NCBI GenBank assembly: GCA_963729195.1
Contig: CAVSNF010000019.1
Span: 372,001 to 436,000 of the forward strand
Source: CAVPTL01 sp963729195
Lineage (GTDB): Bacteria; Actinomycetota; Thermoleophilia; Gaiellales; JAICJC01
Direction: 5' to 3'
DNA: 64,000 nt
The notes under the pieces: generated by a model
Told to the model about the DNA's origin: nothing
What the model saw: the letters and a program-made list of their open reading frames with translations, nothing else
Database searches by the model: none
Translations under genes and position numbers: made by a program
Shown here: positions 1 through 9,321 of the stretch, piece after piece
How the letters are laid out: each line of letters begins with the position of its first letter
Numbering within the stretch: position 1 is the stretch's first letter

Positions 1-117
1 GACGTGGTGGTGATCGCCGGCAAGGGACACGAGCAGGGCCAGCAGTTCGGAGAGACGGTGCTGCCGTTCGACGATCGCACCGTGGCGATCGAGGAGCTGT
101 CCGCGGCGGCCACATGA
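1..117 (+). CDS. murE: UDP-N-acetylmuramyl-tripeptide synthetase, C-terminal end (partial)
   Basis: The window opens inside this gene; only the last 38 residues and the TGA at 115-117 are visible. They contain GKGHEQGQQF, the motif found near the end of MurE ligases. MurE adds the third peptide residue to UDP-MurNAc-dipeptide in the cytoplasm, using ATP. The stop overlaps the ATG of murF as ATGA, as expected for coupled genes of a division/cell-wall cluster. The identity of the added amino acid cannot be judged because the substrate-binding part lies outside the window. Confidence 0.85.
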   Translation, partial: DVVVIAGKGHEQGQQFGETVLPFDDRTVAIEELSAAAT

Positions 118-1418
118 TCCCGCTGACCGCCCACGAAGTCGCCGCAGCGTGCGGCGTTGAGACACGAGCCCGCGGCACCGTGACCGGTCTGGCGGTCGAC
201 TCTCGCGCGGTCCAGCCCGGCGACCTGTTCGTGGCGCTGCCCGGCGAGCACACCGACGGCGCGAAGTTTGTCGGGGCGGCGCATGCCGCCGGGGCGACGC
301 TGGCGTTGACCGCCGCCACCACCGACCCGCTGCGCGAGATCGCCGTGCCCGACCCGTTGATCGCACTGGGGCAGGTGGCGGCAGCGGTACGGCAGCGATC
401 GAGCGCAGCCGTGATCGGGATCACCGGGTCGACAGGCAAGACATCCACCAAGGACATCCTCGCAGCGCTGCTTGCACAGGCCCGAAACACCGTCTCCAGC
501 CCCGCGAACTTCAATACCGAGATCGGCCTGCCCCTGACGCTGGGCCTGATCCAGCCCCAGACCGAGGCAGTCGTCTGCGAGCTGGCCATGCGGGGGATGG
601 GCCAGATCGCCTACCTGGCGGAGATCTGCCGACCCGACATCGCCGTGATCACCGGGGTCGGCCCGGCTCACCTGGAGCTGATGGGGACGGTCGAGGCGGT
701 CGCCGAGGCCAAGGCGGAGATTCTCGACTCGCTCTCGTCGGACGGCACCGCGGTGGTGCCGTACGGGGAGCGGCTCCTGGATCCCTACCTGTCGCTCTCC
801 CGAGCCCAGATTGTGACCTTTGGCGACGCGGACGGCGCCGACGTGCGTCTGACCAACTTTGGCTCATCGCGGGCGGAATTTTCGGTCTTTGGTCGAACCA
901 TGGTGGTGCCGGTGAACTTCACTCAGCGTCACAACGCGCTCAACCTGGCGGCCGCGGTAGCGGTCTGTCACAGCCTCGGCCTGCCTGCGGACGAGATCGC
1001 CGGCGATCGCCTGGACGTGCGATTTTCACCCTGGCGAGGGGAGCAGATCGAACTCGACGGCGGCGGTGTGATGATCGCCGACTGCTACAACGCCAATCCG
1101 ACCTCGATGGAAGCCGCGCTTCGCCACCTGGCCGAGCTGGCCGGCGACCGGCGCAGGGTTGCGGTGATCGGAGACATGGCAGAGCTCGGCCCCGCCGGCC
1201 CGTCGTTTCACGAGCAGATCGGCGCGCTGGCGCGCGATCTCGGCATCGAGGTGATCGCGGTGGGGCCGCTGGCTCGAAGCTACGGCGGTCGCTGGTTCGA
1301 GACCGCCGACGGCGTGCTCGCCGAGCTGTCTGAGCTGGTATCCGGTGACGACGCCCTGCTGGTCAAAGCCAGCCGCTCGATGCACCTCGAGGTCGTGGTC
1401 GAGGCGCTGGTGCCGTGA
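114..1418 (+). CDS. murF: UDP-N-acetylmuramoyl-tripeptide--D-alanyl-D-alanine ligase
   Basis: 434 residues, normal length for MurF. It joins D-Ala-D-Ala to the UDP-MurNAc-tripeptide with ATP in the cytoplasm, the last soluble step of stem-peptide assembly. The N-terminal substrate domain is followed by the ATP loop GITGSTGKTSTKD at about residues 102-114, then SPANFNTEIGLPLTL, a central ligase motif, and the C-terminal Rossmann-like domain with DCYNANPTSM near residue 322. The ATG overlaps the murE stop and the TGA overlaps the GTG of mraY, so it is translationally coupled on both sides. The reading frame is intact. Confidence 0.97.
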   Translation: MIPLTAHEVAAACGVETRARGTVTGLAVDSRAVQPGDLFVALPGEHTDGAKFVGAAHAAGATLALTAATTDPLREIAVPDPLIALGQVAAAVRQRSSAAVIGITGSTGKTSTKDILAALLAQARNTVSSPANFNTEIGLPLTLGLIQPQTEAVVCELAMRGMGQIAYLAEICRPDIAVITGVGPAHLELMGTVEAVAEAKAEILDSLSSDGTAVVPYGERLLDPYLSLSRAQIVTFGDADGADVRLTNFGSSRAEFSVFGRTMVVPVNFTQRHNALNLAAAVAVCHSLGLPADEIAGDRLDVRFSPWRGEQIELDGGGVMIADCYNANPTSMEAALRHLAELAGDRRRVAVIGDMAELGPAGPSFHEQIGALARDLGIEVIAVGPLARSYGGRWFETADGVLAELSELVSGDDALLVKASRSMHLEVVVEALVP

Positions 1419-2443
1419 AAGAGGTACTGGGAGCCGCGGTGATCGCGCTACTGCTCGGGATCATCGCCGGCCCCGCGTTCATCGCATTCCTGCGTCGAAA
1501 CGAGTTTGGCCAGCAGATTCGCGAGGACGGGCCGGCCGGTCACCATTCCAAGCAGGGCACACCCACCATGGGCGGCGTGATGCTGATCGGGTGCGCGCTG
1601 ATCGCGTTTCTGATCTACAGCAAGCACACCGGCCCGGGCTGGACCGTTGCTGCGGTGACCGTGGCCTGCGCCGGGATCGGGTTCGCCGACGACTATCTCA
1701 AGCTCCGCCACCGTCGATCCCTGGGCCTCTCGGGGAGGGTCAAGATGGTGCTGCTGGCACTGGTCGCAGCCGCGCTGGGGGTTGTCGTCCACAGCGAGCA
1801 TCTGGGCACGGATGTCTACGTTCCGCTGATCAACGTGCATCTGGCGATGGGCGCGGTCTACTACGTGTTTCTGTTCCTGGTGGTGGCCGGCGCCACCAAC
1901 GCCGTCAATCTCACCGACGGGTTGGACGGACTGGCGGCAGGCACGACCACGATTGCGCTGGCGTCCTACGCCGCGATCATGCTGGTCGCGTTCCTGGTCA
2001 AGCCCGGCCCGGGTGCGTTGCAGGGGCTGCGGCCGCCGGGAGACTTCGTCAGCCTGGATATGGCGATCATCTCTGCGGCGCTGGTCGGAGGCGCGGTCGG
2101 GTTCCTGTGGTACAACGCCTACCCGGCCGACGTGTTCATGGGCGACACCGGGTCGTTTGGATTGGGCGGTGCGCTGGCGGGGATCGCGGTGTTCACCAAG
2201 ACCGAGTTCCTGCTGGTGGTGATCGGCGGGATCTTCGTGATCGAAGCGCTGTCGGTGCTGATCCAGGTGGTGGCCTTCAAGACCACCGGGAAGCGCGTGT
2301 TCCTGATGGCCCCGATTCACCATCACTTCGAGATGATGGAGTGGACCGAGAACAAGATCATCGTCCGCTTCTGGATCGCCAGCGCGATCTTCGGGGCGTC
2401 GGGGTTCGTTCTCTACTACCTCTACTTCAGCTCCTACCGGTGA
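1415..2443 (+). CDS. mraY: Phospho-N-acetylmuramoyl-pentapeptide transferase
   Basis: 342 residues. MraY moves phospho-MurNAc-pentapeptide from UDP to undecaprenyl phosphate, making lipid I at the inner face of the membrane. About ten hydrophobic segments are present. Family motifs are FADDYLK near residue 90, NLTDGLDGLA near 165 and PIHHHFEM near 300; these carry the catalytic aspartates and the histidine cluster. It starts with GTG at 1415 inside the murF stop (GTGA) and ends overlapping the GTG of murD in the same way. The frame is intact. Confidence 0.97.
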   Translation: MKEVLGAAVIALLLGIIAGPAFIAFLRRNEFGQQIREDGPAGHHSKQGTPTMGGVMLIGCALIAFLIYSKHTGPGWTVAAVTVACAGIGFADDYLKLRHRRSLGLSGRVKMVLLALVAAALGVVVHSEHLGTDVYVPLINVHLAMGAVYYVFLFLVVAGATNAVNLTDGLDGLAAGTTTIALASYAAIMLVAFLVKPGPGALQGLRPPGDFVSLDMAIISAALVGGAVGFLWYNAYPADVFMGDTGSFGLGGALAGIAVFTKTEFLLVVIGGIFVIEALSVLIQVVAFKTTGKRVFLMAPIHHHFEMMEWTENKIIVRFWIASAIFGASGFVLYYLYFSSYR

Positions 2444-3723
2444 GTGACCGCTACATCGTGGTCGGGCTGCGGCGCTCGGGGCTGGCGGCGTGCGAGGCGA
2501 TTGCCCGGATGTGGCCGCAGGCGAGCGTGATCGCCACCGACGCGTCGGATGACGTGGATCGCGGCAGGATTGCCGCAGCGGGCGCCGAATACGTGGCGCG
2601 GGGTGATGCCGTGCCGATTGTGGGGGCCAAAGCAGTGGTAAAAAGTCCGGGGGTGCCGGGCTCCGAGCCGACCGTCGCCGCCGCCCGCGAACAGGGCGTG
2701 GCAGTGTGGAGCGAGGTCGAGCTGGCGTCGCGCATGCTCCCCAACCCGATCGTGGGTGTGACCGGCACCAACGGCAAGACCACCACCACTGAGCTGATCG
2801 GCGAGATGCTGCGCGCCGGGGGTGTGGAGGTCGAGGTCGCCGGCAACGTGGGCCGGGCGCTGTCCGAGCTGCCCGGCCGGATCTCTCCCCATGCCTGGAT
2901 CGCCTGTGAGCTCTCGAGCTTCCAGCTGGAAGACATCGACACGTTCCACGCCCGCGCCGGCGTGATCCTGAATATCACCCCTGACCATCTCGACCGTCAC
3001 GGGACGGTTGAGGAGTACGCCCGCTGCAAGCTGCGGCTGCTGGAAAATCAGGTACCCGGTGACCTGGCGGTGCTGAACGCCGACGATCAGCTTCTGCGCT
3101 CGCTGGAGCTCCCGGGCGATGGCGACAGAACCTGGTTCGGGGCAGCCGACCGTGACACCATCGACTTCCAGTCGAGCCGGCTGCGCGGCGAGCACAACCT
3201 CCAAAACGCCATTGCGGCGGCGATCGCCGCCCGGTTTGTGGGCGTCGATGACGCCGCCATCGATGCCGGCTTGCGCACGTTTCAGCCGGCACCCCACCGC
3301 ATGCAGGTCGTGGCCGAGCGATCCGGCGTGCAGTTTGTGGACGACTCCAAGGCGACCAATCCCGACGCGGTGATCAAGGCGCTGACCGCATATCGAGGCG
3401 GTGTCCGGCTGATACTGGGCGGCTCGCTCAAGGGCGGCTCGTTCGCCCAGCTGGCCCGCGCGGTGGCTGCGGGACCGGTGGCGCGGTCGTACCTGATCGG
3501 CGAGTCGGCTGAGACTCTTGCCCGTGAACTCGAGCAGGCCGGTGCACCGTACGTGCGCGCCGGCGGGCTGGATGCGGCCGTGATCATGGCCGCCGATGAT
3601 GCTCAGTCCGGTGACACCGTGCTGCTGTCACCGGCGTGCGCCAGCTTCGACCAGTTCCGTGACTATGAGCACCGCGGGGACGAGTTCGCCCGATTCGCGA
3701 GGGAGGTCGCGGATGGCTCCTGA
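2440..3723 (+). CDS. murD: UDP-N-acetylmuramoylalanine--D-glutamate ligase
   Basis: 427 residues from GTG 2440. MurD adds D-glutamate to UDP-MurNAc-L-Ala with ATP. The frame stays open far upstream through mraY, but family length, the N-terminal nucleotide fold beginning YIVVGLRRSG, and the GTGA overlap with mraY fix the start at 2440. The ATP loop GVTGTNGKTTTTE lies near residue 106, followed by ELSSFQLE and LNITPDHLDRH, and the C-terminal domain ends with SPACASFDQF, the usual MurD tail. The stop overlaps ftsW by 11 bases. Confidence 0.97.
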   Translation: MSDRYIVVGLRRSGLAACEAIARMWPQASVIATDASDDVDRGRIAAAGAEYVARGDAVPIVGAKAVVKSPGVPGSEPTVAAAREQGVAVWSEVELASRMLPNPIVGVTGTNGKTTTTELIGEMLRAGGVEVEVAGNVGRALSELPGRISPHAWIACELSSFQLEDIDTFHARAGVILNITPDHLDRHGTVEEYARCKLRLLENQVPGDLAVLNADDQLLRSLELPGDGDRTWFGAADRDTIDFQSSRLRGEHNLQNAIAAAIAARFVGVDDAAIDAGLRTFQPAPHRMQVVAERSGVQFVDDSKATNPDAVIKALTAYRGGVRLILGGSLKGGSFAQLARAVAAGPVARSYLIGESAETLARELEQAGAPYVRAGGLDAAVIMAADDAQSGDTVLLSPACASFDQFRDYEHRGDEFARFAREVADGS

Positions 3724-5074
3724 GCGGCTCAAGGTGCGCACCTCCCGACCCACCGCATGGGTCTCCCGGCGCCTGTCTGACCTGCCCACGCCACCGGAGG
3801 TGGTGCAGGCGCGAGAGCTGCGCGAGCGCGCCCGCAAGCAGGGGCTGGCGATCGAATACCACGCGCTGCTTTTGCTGACGCTGGGCCTCGTGGCCTTCGG
3901 CCTGATCATGGTGTACAGCTCATCCAGCGGGGTGGCGGTGGTGGCGGGCGGAAACTCAACCGCGGCGCTCATGCGGCAGGGCATCTACGCGGTGCTGGGG
4001 CTGGTGGCCATGGCCGTCGCCGCCCGCGTGCCCTACCGCCGGTGGCGGCCGCTGATTCCGCTGGTGATGCTGATCTCGATCCTGCTGCTGGTGGCGGTGC
4101 TGATTCCCGGCATCGGCGTCCAGGTCGGCTCCTCGGCGCGCTGGATCGACATCGGGCCGTTGACGATCCAGCCGTCCGAGTTCGCCAAGCTGGCGGTGGC
4201 GCTGTTCGCCTGTCAGGTGCTGGCATCGCGCCGACGCCCTCCCACGACGGTGCGGCAGCTGCTGAACCCGGTGGGCGTGGTGGCGCTGGTCGCGTGTGCG
4301 CTGGTGTTGGCCGAGCCCGACCTGGGCACCACCATCTCCATTTCGATCATGGTCGCGGGCGTTCTGATCGTCGCCGGTACGCCGTTTCGGCTGTTGCTCG
4401 GCACGACCGCGGTGATGTTCGCCGGAGCGGCTGTGGGCATCTCCCAAAACGCCTACATGAAAGAGCGCCTGCTGACCTTCCTGGATCCCTGGCAGGTCGC
4501 CTCCAGCGCCGGCTACCAGAACGTGCAGGCGCTGCTCGCGCTGGGATCCGGCGGTCTCTGGGGCAAGGGGCTGGGGCAGGGCACCCAGAAGATCTTCTAC
4601 CTGCCCGAGGCCAACAGCGACATGATCGCTGCGGTCATCGGGGAGGAGCTCGGGCTGATCGGGATCCTGGCCATCACCTTCGCCTTCGCCGGGTTCGCGG
4701 TGCTCGGCTATCGCATTGCCATGCGCTGCAATGATCCGTTCGGGAAGTACCTTGCGGCAGGAATCACCACCATGGTCACAGGGCAGGCGGTTGTCAATCT
4801 GGGAGCCGTGCTGGGGTTCTTGCCGGTGACCGGTGTCCCGCTGCCCCTGATAAGCTCGGGCGGATCCAGCCTGGTCGTGTTTCTGACCATGGCCGGGATG
4901 CTGCTCTCGATCGCCGAAGGCGGCGGCGCCGGACGGGTCAGGGCTGCTGCCGCCGATGCCAAAGCCGAACCCAAAACAACAACCGTCCCCACCGAGCCTT
5001 CCGGCCGTGCGCGTGCTGATCGCGGCAGGCGGAACCGCCGGTCACGTCGTCCCCGCACTCGCAGTAGCGGCTGA
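3713..5074 (+). CDS. ftsW: Lipid II polymerase of the SEDS family (FtsW)
   Basis: 453 residues from ATG 3713, preceded by a good ribosome site GAGGGAGG at 3698-3705. A longer open frame exists upstream but lies within murD. SEDS proteins polymerise lipid II into glycan strands at the division septum, working with a class B penicillin-binding protein. The sequence shows about ten membrane helices, the loop QPSEFAKLA near residue 160, and the conserved end TGVPLPLISSGGSSL near 370. A charged, Arg/Lys-rich cytoplasmic tail follows. Its 3' end overlaps the start of murG. FtsW is preferred to RodA because of its position between murD and murG. Confidence 0.95.
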   Translation: MAPERLKVRTSRPTAWVSRRLSDLPTPPEVVQARELRERARKQGLAIEYHALLLLTLGLVAFGLIMVYSSSSGVAVVAGGNSTAALMRQGIYAVLGLVAMAVAARVPYRRWRPLIPLVMLISILLLVAVLIPGIGVQVGSSARWIDIGPLTIQPSEFAKLAVALFACQVLASRRRPPTTVRQLLNPVGVVALVACALVLAEPDLGTTISISIMVAGVLIVAGTPFRLLLGTTAVMFAGAAVGISQNAYMKERLLTFLDPWQVASSAGYQNVQALLALGSGGLWGKGLGQGTQKIFYLPEANSDMIAAVIGEELGLIGILAITFAFAGFAVLGYRIAMRCNDPFGKYLAAGITTMVTGQAVVNLGAVLGFLPVTGVPLPLISSGGSSLVVFLTMAGMLLSIAEGGGAGRVRAAAADAKAEPKTTTVPTEPSGRARADRGRRNRRSRRPRTRSSG

Positions 5075-6065
5075 GCTGTCCGAACGGGGCGCTGAAGTCA
5101 CCTTCGCCGGCACCCCCGATCGGATCGAGGCGCGGATGGTCCCGGCTGCGGGGTACCCGTTTCGGAGCTACCGGGTCAAGGGCATCCCGCGGCGTCCGTC
5201 GCTGGGCGTGATCAAGGCGCTGGCAGTCGATACCGTGGCTCCCGCAGCGTGTCTGCGGATCCTCCGGCAGGTGAAGCCGGCGGTGGTGTTCGGCGCCGGT
5301 GGGTACGTGTCCGGCCCGATGCTGGCAGTCGCCGCCGGGGCACGTGTGCCGGCGGCGCTGCTCGAGGTCGATGCCCACATGGGCGTCGCCAACCGGATGG
5401 CCTCTCCACTGGTGCGCCGGGTGTTCCTGGCGTTCCCGATCGAGGGTCTGCGACCGCCTCATCACCTCGTCACCGGCCGCCCGGTGCCGCGTGCGGTGCT
5501 CGAGGCGACCCGTGAGCAGGGGCGCACCGAGCTGGGGCTTGCCGATGACCGAAAGGTGGTGCTGGTGATCGGTGGCAGTCTCGGCGCCCTCAGCCTCAAC
5601 ACCGCGGCTGCGGACGCCTGGTCAGAGTCCGATCCCGGCTTCACGGTGGTCAACATCACCGGTTCGCGTGACTTCGCGATGATCGCCCGCCGGGCCACGC
5701 CGCACTACCGGGTGATCGAGTTCGCGCAATCACTGGCACCGTTCCTGGCGGCGGCGGATCTGGTGGTGTCCCGCGCAGGCGGCTCGGTATTCGAGATCGC
5801 GGCCGCCGCGCGCCCGTCGATCCTGGTGCCGTCGCCCAACGTTACCGGCGACCACCAGACTCCCAACGCCGCGTACCTGGCAGACGGCGGTGCGGCCGTG
5901 GTCGTGCGCGACGCCGATCTGACCGCCGAGCGACTCGCGACTGAGGTGTCTGCGCTGCTGGAGGCTCCCACCCGCCTCGAAGGCATGGGGGCGGCCGCCC
6001 GTCGTCTGGCCCGGCCGGATGCGGCTGCGGTCATCGCCGGCCAGCTGCTGGAGATGGCCCGATGA
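5007..6065 (+). CDS. murG: UDP-GlcNAc:lipid I N-acetylglucosaminyltransferase
   Basis: MurG adds GlcNAc to lipid I at the cytoplasmic face of the membrane, producing lipid II. From GTG 5007 the protein is 352 residues and begins RVLIAAGGTAGHVVPAL, matching the usual MurG N terminus almost immediately. An in-frame ATG at 4956 would add 17 Pro/Lys-rich residues; it is possible but gives a longer overlap with ftsW. The acceptor-side loop GAGGYVSGP near residue 95 and the UDP-GlcNAc binding region SRAGGSVFEIAAA near 255 are visible. ATGA overlap with murC. Confidence 0.95.
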   Translation: MRVLIAAGGTAGHVVPALAVAAELSERGAEVTFAGTPDRIEARMVPAAGYPFRSYRVKGIPRRPSLGVIKALAVDTVAPAACLRILRQVKPAVVFGAGGYVSGPMLAVAAGARVPAALLEVDAHMGVANRMASPLVRRVFLAFPIEGLRPPHHLVTGRPVPRAVLEATREQGRTELGLADDRKVVLVIGGSLGALSLNTAAADAWSESDPGFTVVNITGSRDFAMIARRATPHYRVIEFAQSLAPFLAAADLVVSRAGGSVFEIAAAARPSILVPSPNVTGDHQTPNAAYLADGGAAVVVRDADLTAERLATEVSALLEAPTRLEGMGAAARRLARPDAAAVIAGQLLEMAR

Positions 6066-7408
6066 CCGAGTTTCGCGATCGTGATCTGCATCTGATCGGA
6101 ATCGGCGGCGCCGGCATGTCGGCGCTGGCGGTGGTGGCCTACGCCTGGGGCGCACAGGTATCGGGCTGCGACCGCGCTCGCTCCACGTATTCCGAGCGGG
6201 TCGAGCGGTTCGGGATTCCGGTCTCGGAAGGGCATGATCCCGCGCATCTGCGTCCCGGCATGGAGGTGGTCGTCTCGTCGGCCATCGCCGACGATGCCGA
6301 GGAGCTGGAGGCGGCCCGCGCCATGGGGTTGACGCTGCTTCCACGGGCGGCGCTGCTGGCCGAGATGGTGGCGGCGCGGCGTTCCATCTGCGTTGCCGGA
6401 GCACACGGCAAGACGACCACCGCCGCCATGATCGCCTACGCGGCTCAGCAGTTGGGGCTGGATCCGACCTATCTGATCGGCGGCGAGGTGCCTCAGCTGG
6501 CCGGGAACGCCGGCCCCGGCGGCGGTGACCTGCTGGTGGCCGAGGCCGATGAGTCCGACCGCAGCTGCGCCCTGCTGCGCCCCCGCATCGCGGTCATCAC
6601 CAACCTCGATCTGGATCACCACGCCTCGTTTGGGTCGCTGGAGGAGGTGCGCAGGCTGTTCGCAGACTGGGTGGCCACGGTACCCGCCAACGGAGCGGTA
6701 ATTCTGGGAGACGGGGTGGATCTTTCGGCGCATGCGCCGGTGCAGCGGTTCGGCATCACCGACGGTGCCGATTGGCACGTCTCCGGCCTGGAGGCCGGAA
6801 CGGGCGGAACATCGTTTTGGCTTTCGACTCCGGACGGCACGCCGGTTCAGGTCTCGCTCAGCGTCCCCGGCGTCCACAACGCCGTCAACGCCGCCGGTGC
6901 AATCGCCGCGCTGCACGCCGCCGGTGCGGATATCACCGACGCGGTGGCGGCGCTGAGCGACTTCCGGGGCGCCGGCCGCCGCTACGAGCTGCGCGGACGC
7001 CGCGACGGGTACTCGGTGGTGGACGACTACGCGCACCATCCCACCGAGGTCAAGGCGGTCATCGCCGCGGCCCGCACTCAGGCACCCAGGAGGCTGGTGG
7101 TGTGCTTCCAGCCCCACCTGTATTCGCGCACGAGTGCGCTGGCGCAGGAGTTCGGAGAGGCACTGGGGGGCGCCGATGAGGCGGTGGTGACCGAGATCTA
7201 CCCCGCCCGCGAGCGTCCCGTCGCCGGCGTCACCGCCAAGCTGGTGGTGGACGCGCTCACCCAGTTTCGCCCGGGGATGCCGGTGGCCTACCAGCCACAG
7301 CTCGAGGACGCCGCGGAGTATCTGCGCACCCGCGTGGGCGAGGGCGACGTGGTGCTGACCGTGGGCGCGGGGGACGTGCGCCGGGTGGGCGACCTGCTGC
7401 TGGCATGA
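6062..7408 (+). CDS. murC: UDP-N-acetylmuramate--L-alanine ligase
   Basis: 448 residues, intact. MurC attaches L-alanine to UDP-MurNAc with ATP, the first peptide step of the pathway. The N-terminal Rossmann motif is GIGGAGMSALA, the ATP loop is GAHGKTTTAAM near residue 115, EADESDRS is near 160, and VVDDYAHHPTE near 318 belongs to the C-terminal domain. It starts at an ATGA overlap with murG and ends overlapping the ATG of murB. Gene order murG-murC-murB is typical of this cluster in Gram-positive lineages. Confidence 0.97.
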   Translation: MTEFRDRDLHLIGIGGAGMSALAVVAYAWGAQVSGCDRARSTYSERVERFGIPVSEGHDPAHLRPGMEVVVSSAIADDAEELEAARAMGLTLLPRAALLAEMVAARRSICVAGAHGKTTTAAMIAYAAQQLGLDPTYLIGGEVPQLAGNAGPGGGDLLVAEADESDRSCALLRPRIAVITNLDLDHHASFGSLEEVRRLFADWVATVPANGAVILGDGVDLSAHAPVQRFGITDGADWHVSGLEAGTGGTSFWLSTPDGTPVQVSLSVPGVHNAVNAAGAIAALHAAGADITDAVAALSDFRGAGRRYELRGRRDGYSVVDDYAHHPTEVKAVIAAARTQAPRRLVVCFQPHLYSRTSALAQEFGEALGGADEAVVTEIYPARERPVAGVTAKLVVDALTQFRPGMPVAYQPQLEDAAEYLRTRVGEGDVVLTVGAGDVRRVGDLLLA

Positions 7409-8292
7409 CGGTTCCTGCCTGTGTGCGCGCCGACTACCCGATCTCACGCCTGACCACGCTGGGCACGGGAGGGGCGGCCAAATGGTTTGCGAGCCCCGGC
7501 TCGGACGCGGATCTGCAGGAGGCCCTGGGGTGGGCCCGCGATCAGGCGCTGGAGGTGGCGGTGGTCGGCCTGGGTTCGAACCTGCTGGTGGCCGACTCCG
7601 GCTGGGACGGCATGGTGGTCAAGCTGCGCGGTGAGCTGACCGCGGTGGAACGAGTCGGTGACACGGTGGTGTGCGGCGGCGGTGCGCCGCTGGCGGTGGT
7701 GGTGCAGGCGCTGCCAGGAGTGGGGGCTGAGCGGCATCGAGTTCGGCTGTGCCATCCCCGGCACGGCGGGCGGAGCGGTGCGAATGAACGCGGGAGCGTA
7801 CGGCAGCGAGATGCGCGACGTGCTCGAGCTCGCAACCGTGGCCGGGCCTGACGGCTCGCGCGAGAGCACCCCCGACCAGCTCGAGATGAGCTACCGCCAC
7901 TCGAAGGTCGCCGCCGGGCGAGGTCGTCTCGCGGTGCGGTGCTGCGGCTCACTCCGGCTGACCCGGCGGCGATCAAGGCGACCATCCGGCAGATGCAGGA
8001 CCGGCGGCGGGAGGCCCAGCCGTCGAAGGTGCGGACGTTCGGCAGCGTCTGGAAGAACCCCGAGCCCGAGCGCACCGCCGGCATGCTGCTGGAGGAGTGC
8101 GGGATGAAGGGTGTCCAGGTGGGGGGCGCCCGGGTCTCGCCGGTGCACGCGAACTTCATCGAGAACGTGGGCAGCGCGACCTCCGCCGACGTGCTTGCGG
8201 TGATGGAGCAGTCCCGCCGGTGCGTGCACGAGCGGTTCGGCCTGACGCTCGAGCACGAGGTCCAATTTCTCGGCGACATCGCTCTCGCCTGA
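7405..8292 (+). CDS. murB: UDP-N-acetylenolpyruvoylglucosamine reductase (frameshifted in this sequence)
   Basis: MurB is the FAD enzyme that reduces UDP-GlcNAc-enolpyruvate to UDP-MurNAc with NADPH. The product is readable only across several frames. The FAD domain runs from 7405 (STRLTTLG-like start, VVGLGSNLLV). One extra base near 7714 moves it to the frame with GIEFGCAIPGTAGGAV and MNAGAYG. Two further shifts near 7912-7935 lead to RTFGSVWKNPEP and the C terminus EHEVQFLGDIALA ending at 8292. All family landmarks are present and in order, so I infer sequence error in an intact gene. It overlaps murC by ATGA. Confidence 0.9.
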
Positions 8293-8331
8293 CAGAGGAT
8301 CTGACCGCTCCCTGTTGAACCTGTTTGTGCG

Positions 8332-9124
8332 ATGAACCTTGCGGCAAACCTCGATCCGGTGATGGTCATGCGCCGCCGCGCGCTGCGCAAGGCCCGCGGC
8401 CGCCGGCGACTGGTGCTGCTTGCCTCCTCGATCGGCGTGGTGGTGCTGGCGGTGGGCTACTACGCGGTGCGCGCCTCTCCCATCTTCAACGTGCGCGACG
8501 TCACGGTTACGGGCGCCGATCCCAAGGTCGATGCAACGATCCAGACGATGGCCGAGCAGAGCGCCGAAGGCCACAGCCTGCTGGCGGTGAACGCCGGGGC
8601 GATCCAGAGTGCCATCGAAGCGATGCCGGCCGTGCGCTCTGCCACCGTCGACCGCCAGTTTCCCAACGCGCTGAGCGTCTCGGTGGTCATGTATCACCCG
8701 GCGGTGGCCGTGTCGGTTGGATCGCGAACGTACCTGGTGGCCGACGATGCTCACGTGATCGGGACGGTCAAGAAGAGTCCCAAACGGATCGTCTCGGTGG
8801 AGTTGCCGGCCGGCGCCAAGCTGGCCGTGGGCGCAGACCGCCACCGATCACAATCTGGCCGCTGCGCTGTGGCTGCTGCGCTCGACGCCCGCCTGGTTCA
8901 GCCACCAGTTCGGACGGATCACCGAGGTGATGCCACGGGCCGGGACGGTCACCGCCACCGTTGGCAGCCGTATGCAGCTGCGCCTGGGCACGCCTGACCA
9001 GCTTGACCTCAAGATGAAGGTCGTGACCCGATCGCTGGGCCACTTCGGGCCGCACGACCGGACGACGATCAAGTACGTGGATGTGTCTGCCCCGGGGCGC
9101 CCGGCGATCAAGTTCCGATCCTAG
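8332..9124 (+). CDS. ftsQ: Cell division protein FtsQ/DivIB (frameshifted)
   Basis: A bitopic division protein that links the septal ring to the cell-wall synthases. It has a short Arg-rich cytoplasmic N terminus, one membrane helix (LVLLASSIGVVVLAVGYYAV) at about residues 26-45, and a POTRA-type region beginning FNVRDVTVTG. One extra base near 8830 separates the first part from the C-terminal part (WLLRSTPAWF to IKYVDVSAPGRPAIKF), which ends with the stop at 9122-9124. No ftsA follows, as is usual in Actinobacteria. It lies 39 bases after murB. Confidence 0.85.
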
Positions 9125-9142
9125 GAATCTAACCGTCAACTT

Positions 9143-9170
9143 GAAGGTGAGTGTTCAATGTCTCACCTTC
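9143..9170. promoter_or_regulatory. 9-bp inverted repeat between ftsQ and the ftsZ promoter
   Basis: GAAGGTGAG at 9143-9151 and CTCACCTTC at 9162-9170 are a perfect inverted repeat around a 10-base spacer. It sits 18 bases after the ftsQ stop and 3 bases before the -35 box of the ftsZ promoter. It could be a T-less terminator for the upstream cluster or an operator for ftsZ. The sequence alone does not decide. Confidence 0.55.
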
Positions 9171-9173
9171 CCC

Positions 9174-9202
9174 TTGACAGCCAGATGGTCGAAGAGTACG
9201 CT
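9174..9202 (+). promoter_or_regulatory. ftsZ promoter, TTGACA-17-TACGCT
   Basis: TTGACA at 9174-9179 and TACGCT at 9197-9202 are separated by exactly 17 bases, a near-consensus primary sigma factor promoter. It would give a 5' leader of about 125 bases before ftsZ. This allows ftsZ to be expressed separately from the mur genes. Confidence 0.8.
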
Positions 9203-9220
9203 CTCGCAGACGCCTTCGCG

Positions 9221-9321
9221 GGGGTGCACGGTTTTTCGTGCCCCGACGCGCGGGCTTCACGTGTTTTTGGGGCAGAACCTTCAACTAGAGGTTTAGCGTG
9301 AGATTCGCGTTGCAAAACGCG
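9221..9321 (+). promoter_or_regulatory. Structured 5' leader of ftsZ
   Basis: The leader holds three possible hairpins: GGGGTGCACG (9221-9230) with CGTGCCCC (9237-9244); AACCT with AGGTT shortly before 9300; and a perfect 6-bp stem CGCGTT/AACGCG at 9306-9321 closed by a GCAA tetraloop. The last lies just upstream of the ribosome site GGAGG at 9328-9332. No known riboswitch class is recognised. Confidence 0.45.

Noticed and set aside
1345..3723. A 792-codon frame starting inside murF and covering mraY and murD
   Set aside because: Only the part from 2440 encodes MurD; the upstream portion is Arg/Gly-rich shadow translation of murF and mraY in another frame.
5705..7447. A 580-codon minus-strand frame opposite murC
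   Set aside because: It has no recognisable domain and a His/Arg/Gln-rich composition, and it lies opposite an intact, conserved murC gene.
9141..9170. The dyad before ftsZ as a certain rho-independent terminator
   Set aside because: The arms are only 9 bp, the loop is 10 bases and no T-run follows; an operator role is equally possible, so it is listed as an undecided regulatory dyad.
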